Assembly (NCBI GenBank): GCA_009840385.1
Contig: VXNX01000013.1
Span: 186,001 to 250,000 of the forward strand
Reading direction: 5' to 3'
Origin: Candidatus Dadabacteria bacterium
GTDB lineage: Bacteria; Desulfobacterota_D; UBA1144; Nemesobacterales; Nemesobacteraceae
Length of the DNA: 64,000 nt
The translations under genes were made by a program, and so were the position numbers. Positions within the stretch are counted from its first letter, which is position 1; every line of letters begins with the position of its first letter. Below the pieces are notes generated by a model. It had not been told where the DNA came from, ran no database searches, and saw only the letters and a list, made by a program, of their open reading frames with translations. This document shows, in pieces, positions 22,344 through 31,558 of the stretch.

Positions 22344-23573
22344 TCAGCGGTCAACTTCCCCGAGCACTATGTCGATGCTGCCTATTGCGGCAACGACGTC
22401 GGAGACAAATCCCCCCTTCACCATATCCGGAAGGGCCTGCAGATTCACAAACGACGGCCCACGAACCCGCATCCTGTAGGGCTTTCCCGTACCGTCGCTT
22501 ACTATGTAGTAACCAAGCTCTCCCTTGGGGTTCTCGACGGAGTGGTATATCTCCCCCGGAGGAGTCTCAAAACCGTTGTAGACCAGCACGAAATGTCTTA
22601 TCAGGGATTCCATTTTCGTGTAGACAAGCTCTTTTTCAGGCAAAACGATGTCGGGAAGATCGGCAATGTAGGGACCGTCCGGAAGATTTTCAAGGGCCTG
22701 CTCGATTATGCGGAGGCTCTGTCTCATCTCCTCCATCCTGCAGAGATATCTTGCGTAGGCGTCTCCCTCATTAGCAACCGGTATGTCGAACTCGTAGTTT
22801 TCGTAATCAAGGTAGGGAACGGCTTTTCTCACGTCGTAGGGAACGCCGCTTCCTCTAAGTATGGGTCCCGTAATACCGAGATCGATCGCCTGCTCCTTGC
22901 TTATGACCGCTACCCCCTTGGTGCGACCGATCCATATCTTGTTTCTTGTAAGAAGCCTGTCTATTTCGTTTAACGTCTCGGGGAATATCTTAAGGAAGTT
23001 CCTTATCGTGTCGGAGAAATCCTCGGGCAGGTCCTGGGGAAGACCCCCTACCCTCGGATAGGAAGTCGTGAGCCTTGCTCCGCATACCATCTCGAGAATT
23101 TCGTAGATACGCTCCCTCTCCTTGAAGCAGAAAAGAAAAGCGGTCATCGCGCCGAGATCCATGGCGTTTGCGCCTATGCCTATGAGATGGGACTCGATTC
23201 TTCCGAGCTCAAACATTATCACCTCGGCTACCTTGGCTCTTTCGGGAATTTCATCCTCGATCCCGAGAAGCTTCTCAACGGCCAGTATGAAACCTATGTT
23301 GTTGCATATCGAGGCCAGGTAATCCATCCTGTCGGTGTAGGGAAGACATTTCTGATAGGTGATGTCCTCGCAGAGCTTTTCTATTCCCCTGTGCAGGTAG
23401 CCGATGTGAGGAACGGCCTCCTTGACTATCTCCCCATCGAGATAAAGAACCACCCGCAGAACCCCATGAGTTGACGGATGCTGCGGCCCCATGTTAAGCA
23501 TCATGGTCTGCTTTCTCGTACCGTCAGCCTCAGTGCCGAGTTCTTCCGTAACAATCTCTACTCTTTCCATCAC
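22344..23573 (-). CDS. nuoD: NADH-quinone oxidoreductase subunit D
   Basis: A 409-residue 49-kDa-type subunit of complex I that helps form the quinone pocket. Family marks are MLNMGPQHPSTHGVLR near residue 26, HIGYLHRGIEKLCE, RIESHLIGIGANAMD, and the C-terminal GSIDIVLGEVDR. It is a separate protein, not the NuoCD fusion of enterobacteria. It overlaps nuoC by 4 bases (ATGA). The nuoE-N genes that usually follow are absent here; the PKS island begins instead. Confidence 0.96.
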   Translation of the reverse strand: MMERVEIVTEELGTEADGTRKQTMMLNMGPQHPSTHGVLRVVLYLDGEIVKEAVPHIGYLHRGIEKLCEDITYQKCLPYTDRMDYLASICNNIGFILAVEKLLGIEDEIPERAKVAEVIMFELGRIESHLIGIGANAMDLGAMTAFLFCFKERERIYEILEMVCGARLTTSYPRVGGLPQDLPEDFSDTIRNFLKIFPETLNEIDRLLTRNKIWIGRTKGVAVISKEQAIDLGITGPILRGSGVPYDVRKAVPYLDYENYEFDIPVANEGDAYARYLCRMEEMRQSLRIIEQALENLPDGPYIADLPDIVLPEKELVYTKMESLIRHFVLVYNGFETPPGEIYHSVENPKGELGYYIVSDGTGKPYRMRVRGPSFVNLQALPDMVKGGFVSDVVAAIGSIDIVLGEVDR

Positions 23574-24088
23574 TCAGCTCCTTCATCAAGAGCCCTCTCG
23601 AAACACCTCTTTGAAGATTCCCTGTCTCTCACGTCGAAATCCTTTCTCAGCGGAAACTGGTCGTAATCCTCGGGCATAAGTATTCTTCTCGGGTCGGGAT
23701 GTCCACTGAAAGTTATCCCGAACATATCGTATGCTTCTCTCTCAAGCCAGTTCGCCCCGGACCACACTGACGTCACGGAATCAATTGCGGGGTTGTCTTG
23801 CTCGAGAGCAGCCTTGAGCCTTATTCTCAGATTCTCTTCGTAGTTCTCGCCGAAGCGGTGAAGGAGGTAAACAACTTCGTATCTCGGAAACTTGACGGTC
23901 AGGTAGTCGACAATCGTAACGTCCACAAGATAAGTAAAACCGAGCGCGTTTTTGAGAAGCGAGCAGCACTCTACTATCGACTCGGCCCCTACGGTAAAGC
24001 TGGTCTCCCCGCGGAATTCGCTCTCCGAGAGGATGTATCCGCTTATTTTTTCCCTTATTTGATCGACAGGGTCAGGTTGGGAGGTCAT
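23570..24088 (-). CDS. nuoC: NADH-quinone oxidoreductase subunit C
   Basis: A 172-residue 30-kDa-type subunit of the peripheral arm of complex I. The signature [20 protein letters not shown] and [19 protein letters not shown] are complete. It overlaps nuoB upstream and nuoD downstream by 4 bases each, so the three are translationally coupled. Length is near the minimal size for NuoC. Confidence 0.95.
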   Translation of the reverse strand: MTSQPDPVDQIREKISGYILSESEFRGETSFTVGAESIVECCSLLKNALGFTYLVDVTIVDYLTVKFPRYEVVYLLHRFGENYEENLRIRLKAALEQDNPAIDSVTSVWSGANWLEREAYDMFGITFSGHPDPRRILMPEDYDQFPLRKDFDVRDRESSKRCFERALDEGAE

Positions 24089-24570
24089 ACGATCGGGGGT
24101 CCCTCGTTATCTATTTTCTTCTGGATTTTCATGACGGCGTCAATAAGGGCCTCGGGTCTCGGCGGACAGCCACCCACGTAAACATCCACCGGAAGAAACT
24201 CGTCAATCCCCTGAACGACGGCGTAACTGTCAAAAGGTCCGCCACCGCACGTACACGACCCCATCGCTATTACCCACTTGGGCTCGGGCATCTGCTCGTA
24301 GATCCTTCTGCAGACCGACGCCATCTTGTAGGTTATGGTCCCAGAAACTATCATCAAATCCGCCTGCCTAGGCGAAAACCTAACGGTTTCGGCCCCGAAC
24401 CTCGCGATATCGAACCTCGAGGAAAAAGTCCCCATCATCTCAATCGCACAGCAAGCAGTTCCGAAAGCCATGGGCCAAAGGCTGTGCTTTCTTCCCCAGT
24501 TGGCAACCGCAGAGATCTTGGTCGTGAGAAAACCGTCTCCGCCAAGGAGTGGTCCGCTACTTACTCCCAT
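24085..24570 (-). CDS. nuoB: NADH-quinone oxidoreductase subunit B
   Basis: A 161-residue subunit that carries the terminal iron-sulfur cluster N2 of complex I. The adjacent cysteines in [11 protein letters not shown], the cysteine in [11 protein letters not shown] and that in VGGCPPRPE supply the four ligands. The third motif has an additional cysteine (CTC) not in the usual form. The gene overlaps nuoA by 10 bases at its start and nuoC by 4 at its end. Confidence 0.95.
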   Translation of the reverse strand: MGVSSGPLLGGDGFLTTKISAVANWGRKHSLWPMAFGTACCAIEMMGTFSSRFDIARFGAETVRFSPRQADLMIVSGTITYKMASVCRRIYEQMPEPKWVIAMGSCTCGGGPFDSYAVVQGIDEFLPVDVYVGGCPPRPEALIDAVMKIQKKIDNEGPPIV

Positions 24571-24920
24571 TCCAAAGCTCCTTTTTTAAGAACGTAGAAA
24601 TAACCGCCGATGACAATAATAAGAAACGCCAGCACCTCGATAAGGGCCACCATTCCAAGCTCCCTGAACACTACCGCCCAAGCTATGAGAAACACGATTT
24701 CTATGTCAAACAGTATGAAAAGAGCTCCTATAAGGTAGTACTTGAGCGAAACCTTTTCCCTTGCGTCTCCCTTGGGAATCATCCCCGATTCATATGGAAT
24801 TAGCTTGCGCCAGCTTCCGTATCTCTTTGGACCCAGCAGATAGGAAACGGACAGAAGCGCCGCGGCCAAAACGATCGCTATTACTATTATCAGGAGGACG
24901 GGAACATACTGGTCTAACAC
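24561..24920 (-). CDS. nuoA: NADH-quinone oxidoreductase subunit A
   Basis: A membrane subunit of complex I with three membrane helices. The conserved loop between helices 1 and 2 reads [18 protein letters not shown], followed by [20 protein letters not shown] prefer the GTG at 24920, giving 119 residues and the usual short N-terminus before YVPVLL. An upstream in-frame GTG at 24977 would add 19 polar residues not typical of the family. Neither has a clear ribosome site. It is the first gene of nuoABCD and diverges from the sirtuin gene. Confidence 0.9.
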   Translation of the reverse strand: MLDQYVPVLLIIVIAIVLAAALLSVSYLLGPKRYGSWRKLIPYESGMIPKGDAREKVSLKYYLIGALFILFDIEIVFLIAWAVVFRELGMVALIEVLAFLIIVIGGYFYVLKKGALEWE

Positions 24921-25047
24921 AACACAGACAAGGTTAGTATCAGGGGATGAATTGTCAAGGAAATCTCCTGCTTCCACAGTCAGGTTTTTACGGTCAACAA
25001 TGGGAAAAGACCCATAAAACGGTTAACATATCCCGGGTTACAGGAAC

Positions 25048-25797
25048 ATGGAAAAAGAGATCGCAAAAGCGTACGAACTCGTAACCAATTCCAACGAAAT
25101 CGTCGTCCTTACAGGGGCGGGAATCTCGGCTGAAAGCGGTATTCCCACATACAGGGGAGAAGAAGGGCTCTGGAGGAATTACGATCCCCACGAACTTGCG
25201 ACGCCAGAGGCCTTTTTCAGGAATCCCAAGCTCGTGTGGGAGTGGTATGACTCGAGAAGGGCCATAATGAAAAACGCCAAGCCCAATCCCGGCCACTTCG
25301 CAATAACCGCGCTTGAGAAAGAAAAAAGAGACTTCACCCTCATAACACAAAACGTAGATGGCCTTCACTTTGCGGCCGGAACCCGAAACGTAATCGAGCT
25401 TCACGGAAGTCTCTGGGAAATCAAATGCACGGAATGCGAAAAAGTGGAAAAAAACTATCAGGTGCCTATTCCGGAACTTCCCCCGAAGTGCGGCGCCTGC
25501 GACGGGATAATGAGACCGAACACCGTGTTGTTCGGAGAAATCATCCCGATGGAAAGAATAGACAGGTGCCTGTTTGCCATAGAGCAATGCGATCTTCTTC
25601 TGATAGTAGGAACTTCCGGAGTGGTTGAACCCGCGGCTTCAATGGGACTCATAGCGAAAAAAAGCGAGAAACCTGTAGTGGAAATCAACATCGATATAAC
25701 TCCGGGCACGGGCCTTTACGACGCAAGCGTAATGGGGAAATCGGGAGAGGTGCTGCCCCTCCTTGTGGAATCCGAAACCTCTCGAAACCGCATGTAA
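25048..25797 (+). CDS. cobB: NAD-dependent protein deacylase, sirtuin CobB type
   Basis: A 249-residue class III sirtuin that removes acyl groups from lysines using NAD. It shows GAGISAESGIPTYRG, TQNVDGLH, the catalytic HGS with His119, and a zinc knuckle CTEC...CGAC starting at Cys127. Tyr67 and Arg70 (WYDSRR) form the Y-x-x-R pair known from SIRT5 and E. coli CobB, which favours succinyl or malonyl lysines in addition to acetyl. It is divergent from nuoA and appears single. No terminator is evident in the following 250 bases. Confidence 0.93.
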   Translation: MEKEIAKAYELVTNSNEIVVLTGAGISAESGIPTYRGEEGLWRNYDPHELATPEAFFRNPKLVWEWYDSRRAIMKNAKPNPGHFAITALEKEKRDFTLITQNVDGLHFAAGTRNVIELHGSLWEIKCTECEKVEKNYQVPIPELPPKCGACDGIMRPNTVLFGEIIPMERIDRCLFAIEQCDLLLIVGTSGVVEPAASMGLIAKKSEKPVVEINIDITPGTGLYDASVMGKSGEVLPLLVESETSRNRM

Positions 25798-26047
25798 CTA
25801 GGATGAAACCGAGCCTCCAGAACTCGGATCAAAAAATCCATCCAGAAAAAACTTGCAAGAGCATAGAGAGATTAGCGTTTTGGCACACACTACCATCCGG
25901 CCGCAACGGCCACCATTAATCACCTGTCAAGCTTGAAAAATCGGGCATATAAAGTACCGTATAGGTAACTTGATAAATTTGGACCATCTGGTGATAATTT
26001 AAGTCTATCCAACTCCACCCGGTCGCTTAATCATAGAGGGAACTATA

Positions 26048-27577
26048 GTGCACAAAAGAAAAAATCACCGCCTTTTTCCATACAGATCCGCCTCGAAACG
26101 CCTGCTCGCGATATGCCTGGCGCTGCTCGGAGTATCGATTTTTCTCGGTTGCGGCGACACTTATGAAACAGCCCCAGCAGAAGAACCGCTGTTTCTTCCC
26201 AGTGATATCTTCGCAGATACCTGTGCCGACCTCAGCAAAGCTCACTTTAAAAGTATCTCTTCTCAAGGCATTTACGCAGATGAAAACAACTGGCTTCGCT
26301 CCTGGAGTCACGAAACCTATCTCTGGTACGACGAAATCATAGATCAGGATCCTTCCTGCTGCAGCACTCCCGTCTACTTTGATTTGATGAAGACTTTTGA
26401 AACAAATGCTTCCGGAGCTCCCAAGGATAGATTTCATTTCACCGTACCTACCGCGGAATTCCTGGCGAACAGACAAAGCATTGATATAGGATACGGCGCC
26501 GAGTTTGTGATTTTAAGCTCTAGACCCCCACGAGATGTAAGGATCGCCTACACGGAACCTAGTTCGCCGGCTACGGCTCCCGAGGTTAATCTTTCCCGCG
26601 GCGCGCAGATTCTCGAGATTGACGGTGAAAAGATGTTAGATTCGGATAACCTAGACGTATTAAACAACGGCCTGTTTCCACGCACAGTAGGCGAGAGCCA
26701 CACATTCACCGTCTTGGACCTCGGATCACAGACTCCCCGCACGGTAACCATGACTTCCGTGGCAATAACTTCTCATCCGGTTCAGAACGTGAAAATCCTT
26801 TCCACTCCCAGTGGAGACCGCGTAGGTTACATGCTGTTTAACGCTCACAACGCGCCTGCCGCACAAGCTATCGTGGAAGCGGGCAAACATCTGAAAAACG
26901 CAGGCGTCGATGATCTGATCGTTGATCTTCGCTATAACGGCGGCGGACTTGTCTATGTAGCGCAAATATTATCGTCGATGGTCGCAGGGGCTGATAAAGA
27001 GGGGCTTACTTTCGAAGAGTTTGAGACAAACGGCAAGATTCCATCGGAAAGCTGGGAGTTCACTTTTGAATTCACGGCGGATGACATAATCGGCGACACA
27101 GGCTTAACGGTTCCCAGCCTCGGCTTGCCGCGCCTGTTCGTTCTTACAAGCCCCCGAACCTGCTCGGCAAGTGAATCAGTCATAAACAGTTTGCTCGGCA
27201 TCGACATAGACGTAATCCGAATCGGGTCGGCTACCTGCGGCAAACCCCATGGTTTCCTTCCAACCGAGAACTGCGGCACTGTTTACCATTCGATTAACTT
27301 CAGGGGGGTAAATGCCAAGGGCGAGGCAGACTTCGAAGATGGTTTTACTCCGCACTGCCGAGTTGCAGAAGATTTCAATCACCAGCTCGGTGACCCCGAG
27401 GAGATTCTCCTCAAAACAGCTCTTGCTTATCGAGCCAGCGGTGCTTGTCCTCTTGCCGAGGAAAAAGGTAGCAGAGCAACAGGACCATCTGCGGAGTCTT
27501 CGTCCGGTGAAGCTATTTCCAGACCTCCTGGATTTTCAGGCAAGATAGCTGGATCCGGGATATCACCATCGAACTGA
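26048..27577 (+). CDS. S41-family peptidase lipoprotein
   Basis: A 509-residue secreted protein. An N-terminal membrane segment ends in the lipobox IFLGC, suggesting a lipid-anchored protein. The C-terminal half matches tail-specific (S41) proteases: VDLRYNGGG, then the catalytic Ser373 in CSASES and Lys399 in CGKPHG, near the Ser-Lys spacing of Prc. A PDZ-like segment lies around 185-235. It is unusually rich in cysteine pairs (DTCADL, DPSCCSTP, CGK, ENCGT, PHCR, GACPL), suggesting disulfides. The GTG start has AGAGGG 7 bases upstream. The last 40 residues are low-complexity. Substrate is unknown. Confidence 0.82.
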   Translation: MHKRKNHRLFPYRSASKRLLAICLALLGVSIFLGCGDTYETAPAEEPLFLPSDIFADTCADLSKAHFKSISSQGIYADENNWLRSWSHETYLWYDEIIDQDPSCCSTPVYFDLMKTFETNASGAPKDRFHFTVPTAEFLANRQSIDIGYGAEFVILSSRPPRDVRIAYTEPSSPATAPEVNLSRGAQILEIDGEKMLDSDNLDVLNNGLFPRTVGESHTFTVLDLGSQTPRTVTMTSVAITSHPVQNVKILSTPSGDRVGYMLFNAHNAPAAQAIVEAGKHLKNAGVDDLIVDLRYNGGGLVYVAQILSSMVAGADKEGLTFEEFETNGKIPSESWEFTFEFTADDIIGDTGLTVPSLGLPRLFVLTSPRTCSASESVINSLLGIDIDVIRIGSATCGKPHGFLPTENCGTVYHSINFRGVNAKGEADFEDGFTPHCRVAEDFNHQLGDPEEILLKTALAYRASGACPLAEEKGSRATGPSAESSSGEAISRPPGFSGKIAGSGISPSN

Positions 27578-27813
27578 TCCCTGATGAAAACAGAGATCAA
27601 TATTTTTTCTGTCCTCTGGAACTCATTACTGCGCCCCTGCCAAACAGTTTTTCCATCATTTATGGTAAGTATGCAGCAACCGCGGCTATCCAGAAAAGGA
27701 CCGCTGTGACGGGCAATTTATAATTGCCAAGCAGGAAAAGCTCCCCAAGCAGACTTCGGAGCGTGTTCTAGACACGTTATGCTGTTTATTAATATGGCCG
27801 CTGAAGCGCTTTA

Positions 27814-28764
27814 CTACCTTGCGTCGCATATCTCCATGGCTACTTTTATCGCCTGAATCATGCTCTCGGGACGCGCCGCACCTTTCCACGCTATGTCAAA
27901 AGCAGTTCCGTGGTCAGGAGAAGTCCGCAGTATAGGCAGTCCCAAGGTGACGTTAACCCCGGTATCGAAAGAAAGCATCTTGAAGGGCACGAAACCTTGG
28001 TCGTGGTACATGGCGACCACCAGATCCCATTTGCCGCGAAGAGCGTCGTAGAAAAGAGTGTCCGCAGGGAGGGGGCCCTCGACCGATATCCCTTCGGCTC
28101 TTGCCCTCTCAAGAGCTGGAATTATATGCTCCTGCTCCTCATTTCCGAAAGATCCCGACTCTCCAGCGTGTGGGTTGAGCCCGCAGACAACTATCTTTGG
28201 ATCTTCAACGCCGAATCTTTTCTTGAGTTCCCGAGCAGATATGGAAACGGTCACATAAACGCTTTCTTCCGTAATCATGTCCGGAACTTCGCGAAGGGGA
28301 ACATGTATCGTCACGGGCGCTACACGGAACCTCGTTCCCTCAAAAAGCATTACTACGTTTTCTGAACCGGTAAGATCCATGAGCATTTCCGTGTGCCCTG
28401 GATAGGTGGAGCCGGCCATGTGTATGGATCTTTTGCTTATCGGAGCCGTGACAATAGCTTTAACCTCGCCTGAGAGAGCCATGGCCACTGCCTTTTCTAT
28501 ACACGCAATAGACGCCCTGCCCGCTTTTTCGGATCTCACCCCTTCTTCAATATCCCCGAGCACAAAATCCGTGGGGTCTATAATTGAAAGAGGACCATCC
28601 TTTCCGAACTCACTGTTGGCCCTCTGGAGAACAGATTCACTTCCGACAAACACGATGTCGTATATTTCCTCGAAGAAACCGTCGTAAAAAGCTCTTATGC
28701 AGACCTCGGGCCCTATCCCGTTCGGATCTCCCATCGTTACAGCTATTTTCGGTTTTCCGCTCAC
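27814..28764 (-). CDS. pdxA: 4-hydroxythreonine-4-phosphate dehydrogenase
   Basis: A 316-residue PdxA, which oxidises 4-phosphohydroxy-threonine in the DXP-dependent route to pyridoxal phosphate. Signatures include TMGDPNGIGPEV at the N-terminus, the metal-binding GHTEML, the CGLNPHAGESG loop and VAMYHDQGFVPFKM. It is the last gene of the glyA-nrdR-tatD-pdxA run, 26 bases after tatD. GlyA and PdxA share PLP biology, which may explain the pairing. Confidence 0.95.
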   Translation of the reverse strand: MSGKPKIAVTMGDPNGIGPEVCIRAFYDGFFEEIYDIVFVGSESVLQRANSEFGKDGPLSIIDPTDFVLGDIEEGVRSEKAGRASIACIEKAVAMALSGEVKAIVTAPISKRSIHMAGSTYPGHTEMLMDLTGSENVVMLFEGTRFRVAPVTIHVPLREVPDMITEESVYVTVSISARELKKRFGVEDPKIVVCGLNPHAGESGSFGNEEQEHIIPALERARAEGISVEGPLPADTLFYDALRGKWDLVVAMYHDQGFVPFKMLSFDTGVNVTLGLPILRTSPDHGTAFDIAWKGAARPESMIQAIKVAMEICDAR

Positions 28765-28790
28765 GCAAGCACCTCTTAATTTCTCTTTAA

Positions 28791-29573
28791 CTAGATAAGA
28801 CCATTTTTTTTCTTCTGTACTTTTGGGAAAAGCTCCGTCACGTTCTCGAAGACAACCTGAGTAAATTCCTCAAGAGGCAGTCCCCTGAGCTCTGAAATAA
28901 GCTTGGCCACGTAAACGACATTGCGCGGCTCGTTCGGTTTTCCCCTCTGGGGCACCGGCGCCAGGTAAGGAGAATCGGTTTCGTAAAGAAGCCTTTCGAT
29001 GGGGATTCTGGCCGCCGCGTCCCTTACCTCCTCGGCCCTCTTGAAAGTCACTATGCCCGAGAAAGAAATAAAAAAACCCAGATCGAGATATCTCTTCGCT
29101 GTTTCGTAATCCCCCGAAAAACAATGAATAACTCCGGGATTCTGGCCAAGGTTCGTTCCCCGAAGCATCGAAAGCAGTTCCTCCTCCGCGTCCCTTACGT
29201 GAACCACGAAAGGAAGGCAGTGCCTCTTTGCAAGCTCCATGTGCGCCTCAAACGACCTTATCTGATCTTCCTTGGGGGAATTCATGTAGTGATAATCAAG
29301 CCCGGTCTCTCCAATTGCCACTACTTTTGGGTCTTCGGCTAGGCGCTCAAACTCCCGCATTACCTCTTCGCTGAAAGTTGAAGCGGAGTGCGGGTGGATA
29401 CCGACCGAAACGTAAACTCCCCTGTATTTCCTCGAAAGCTCTATGGTAGCAAGCGAAGACTCAAGCCCAGTTCCGATGGATATGATTTTGCCGACGCCTT
29501 CGTCCGCAGCCCTCGACACGGCGTCCACTGGGTCCTCAAGGCTAAGCAGATGGGCGTGGGAATCAACCAGCAT
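28791..29573 (-). CDS. tatD: TatD-family metal-dependent DNase/hydrolase
   Basis: A 260-residue TIM-barrel hydrolase. Metal ligands of the family are visible: DSHAHL at the start, GETGLDYH, FVVHVRDA, IHCFSGD and LYETDSPYLAP. TatD enzymes act as 3'-5' exonucleases on DNA or as related deacylases. It starts 5 bases after nrdR and precedes pdxA. Length and motifs are complete. Confidence 0.92.
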   Translation of the reverse strand: MLVDSHAHLLSLEDPVDAVSRAADEGVGKIISIGTGLESSLATIELSRKYRGVYVSVGIHPHSASTFSEEVMREFERLAEDPKVVAIGETGLDYHYMNSPKEDQIRSFEAHMELAKRHCLPFVVHVRDAEEELLSMLRGTNLGQNPGVIHCFSGDYETAKRYLDLGFFISFSGIVTFKRAEEVRDAAARIPIERLLYETDSPYLAPVPQRGKPNEPRNVVYVAKLISELRGLPLEEFTQVVFENVTELFPKVQKKKNGLI

Positions 29574-29578
29574 GCTGT

Positions 29579-30037
29579 TTATTTCTTCTCCTTCAAAAGA
29601 CCCGTTACTTCGTTGAGAAACTCGTTTACGTCCTTAAAGGACCTATAGACCGAAGCGAACCTCACGTATGCGACCTGATCGATTTCATAAAGCTTGTCTA
29701 TCAACTTCTTTCCTATATCTTCGCTCGATATCTCCCGTTCTCCCCTCTCAAGAAACTCCTTTTCAAGACTGGAAACGAAATCCTCTATGACTTCAATGCT
29801 GACCGGCCTCTTCTCACACGCCTTGCGCATTCCCGCTATTATCTTGTTGCGGTCAAACTCTTCCCTGCGCCCGTCTTTTTTCACCACCATGACTTCGGCG
29901 TGATGAATTCTCTCGTAAGTGGTGAACCTCTCCTGGCAATCGTTGCACTCCCGACGTCTCCTGACGGAAAAACCGTCTTTTCCTTCTCTCGAATCAACTA
30001 CTCTGGTGTCATCTGACTTGCAGAAAGGACACTTCAT
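29579..30037 (-). CDS. nrdR: transcriptional repressor NrdR
   Basis: A 152-residue regulator of ribonucleotide reductase genes. The N-terminal zinc ribbon has CPFCKSDDTRVVDSR and CNDCQERFTTYER. An ATP-cone domain follows from about residue 48 (VKKDGRREEFDRNKI) and senses ATP/dATP. It lies between glyA and tatD, separated by 3 and 5 bases. No NrdR box was searched for in this window because no nrd gene is present. Confidence 0.96.
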   Translation of the reverse strand: MKCPFCKSDDTRVVDSREGKDGFSVRRRRECNDCQERFTTYERIHHAEVMVVKKDGRREEFDRNKIIAGMRKACEKRPVSIEVIEDFVSSLEKEFLERGEREISSEDIGKKLIDKLYEIDQVAYVRFASVYRSFKDVNEFLNEVTGLLKEKK

Positions 30038-30040
30038 TTC

Positions 30041-31291
30041 TTATCCGCCTAATCTGTGGCCATAAACGGGAAAACGCAGGCACAGTGCCTTTACGTCTTC
30101 TTTTATTCTGCTGAGAACCTTTTCATTTTCATGATTGTTAAAGGCTTCCATTATAAAACCGGATATCGTATCGATCTCCGCCTCTTTCATTCCTCTTGTG
30201 GTAATCGCGGGGGTTCCGATCCTTACCCCACTTGTGACCATTGGAGGACGTGGATCGAAGGGAATTGTGTTTTTGTTGACTGTTATTCCCGCCCGCTCAA
30301 GGGTCTGTTCAACAACCTGTCCTGTAAACTCCGTTTCCGTAAGATCAACCAGCACCAAGTGATTATCTGTTCCACCCGAGACAAGCTTAAGACCCGCATT
30401 TACGAGATTTTCCCCGAGACGTCTTGCGTTTTTCACAATCTGGCGCTGGTACTCCAAAAATTCAGGCTCAAGAGCCTCCTTAAACGCAACAGCCTTGGCC
30501 GCTATCACGTGCATAAGCGGACCGCCCTGAGTTCCCGGAAAAACCCTGCTGTTTACGGTCTTAGCGTGCCGCTCCTTCATCATTACCATACCGCCACGCG
30601 GTCCCCGAAGCGTCTTATGTGTGGTAGTAGTTACGAAATCACAGTGGGGAACGGGGTCCGAGTGAAGTCCGGCGACCACAAGCCCCGCAGGATGCGCTAT
30701 ATCCGCCAGCAGAAGTGCCCCGCATTCATCCGCTATGCTTCTGAATTTCGCGTAGTCAACATCCCTCGGATAAGCACTCCAGCCAGCGATTATAAGTCCG
30801 GGAGAGTGTTTGAGGGCAAGCTCCCTTACCTCGTCGTAGTCAATCGTTCCCGTTTCTTTCGAAACCCCGTAGGCAACAACATTGTAGAGTCGGCCGGAAA
30901 AATTAACGGGGTGTCCATGGGTAAGATGTCCTCCGTGGTCAAGCCTCATTCCCAGAACCGTCTCTCCAGGCTTAAGCGCAGCGAAAAAGACGGCCATGTT
31001 CGCCTGAGCCCCCGAGTGCGGCTGCACATTCACGGCGTCCGCCCCGAAAAGCTCAAGGGCACGGTCGCGCGCAAGGTCTTCAGCCACATCAACGAATTCG
31101 CATCCCCCGTAATAACGCCTTCCCGGAAGACCCTCGGCGTACTTGTTGGTAAGAACAGACCCCATGGCCTCCATGACGGCGTCGCTCACGTAGTTCTCAG
31201 ACGCTATCATCTCGAGTTTCCATTCCTGACGCTGCGTTTCCATGCGGATAACTTCCGCTATCTGCTCATCGACTCCCCTTAGATGGCTCAT
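30041..31291 (-). CDS. glyA: serine hydroxymethyltransferase
   Basis: A 416-residue PLP enzyme interconverting serine and glycine with tetrahydrofolate, a main source of one-carbon units. It shows [39 protein letters not shown] and the PLP-lysine motif [16 protein letters not shown] start at the ATG at 31291, which has GAGGTGA 5 bases upstream; an in-frame codon 17 residues earlier lacks one. It heads the operon glyA-nrdR-tatD-pdxA. A GC-rich leader with tandem hairpins lies just upstream. Confidence 0.96.
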   Translation of the reverse strand: MSHLRGVDEQIAEVIRMETQRQEWKLEMIASENYVSDAVMEAMGSVLTNKYAEGLPGRRYYGGCEFVDVAEDLARDRALELFGADAVNVQPHSGAQANMAVFFAALKPGETVLGMRLDHGGHLTHGHPVNFSGRLYNVVAYGVSKETGTIDYDEVRELALKHSPGLIIAGWSAYPRDVDYAKFRSIADECGALLLADIAHPAGLVVAGLHSDPVPHCDFVTTTTHKTLRGPRGGMVMMKERHAKTVNSRVFPGTQGGPLMHVIAAKAVAFKEALEPEFLEYQRQIVKNARRLGENLVNAGLKLVSGGTDNHLVLVDLTETEFTGQVVEQTLERAGITVNKNTIPFDPRPPMVTSGVRIGTPAITTRGMKEAEIDTISGFIMEAFNNHENEKVLSRIKEDVKALCLRFPVYGHRLGG

Positions 31292-31326
31292 CTGTTCACC
31301 TCGAAGCAAAAAAGTATTTAGAAGAC

Positions 31327-31356
31327 GGCCCCTCGGGGCCAAGCGCCGTCCGGCGC
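31327..31356 (-). promoter_or_regulatory. tandem GC-rich hairpins in the glyA leader
   Basis: Two perfect inverted repeats stand side by side: GGCCCC-TC-GGGGCC at 31327-31340 and GCGCCG-TC-CGGCGC at 31343-31356. A longer pairing of GACGGC (31325-31330) with GCCGTC (31345-31350) competes with them. In glyA orientation a T6 run follows about 12 bases after the second stem, shortly before the ribosome site. This could be an attenuator. It matches no riboswitch I recognise. Confidence 0.35.
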
Positions 31357-31558
31357 GGCGACCCGTCGATAATCCGGTATCCTGGAAAAAAATCGCACGA
31401 TAATTGTGTAAATTTAAAGTGAGAAGCCACGGGATATTTCATTTTTCCCGAGGAAAAGAATACCGAATGCCCCGGAAACCTCAATTTCGCTATAAATGTC
31501 GCTCGGGGGAACGGAAAATCCCTCTGGGAGAGGATAAACACGGGGAGTGAGAACTGTA

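Noticed and set aside
25809-25827. CCGAG/CTCGG hairpin after the sirtuin gene as a terminator
   Set aside because: The stem is only 5 bases and is followed by A residues, not T, on the + strand.
27712-27728. Inverted repeat GGCAATT-TAT-AATTGCC downstream of the S41 gene
   Set aside because: It is a short AT-rich symmetry with no T-run and no gene start nearby; no function can be argued.
30056-31282. A 408-codon open frame on the + strand opposite glyA
   Set aside because: The minus strand encodes a complete GlyA with its PLP motif; the + frame has no recognisable domain or ribosome site.
31292-31558. A known glycine, SAM or THF riboswitch upstream of glyA
   Set aside because: The conserved core sequences of these classes are not visible; only generic GC-rich hairpins are present.
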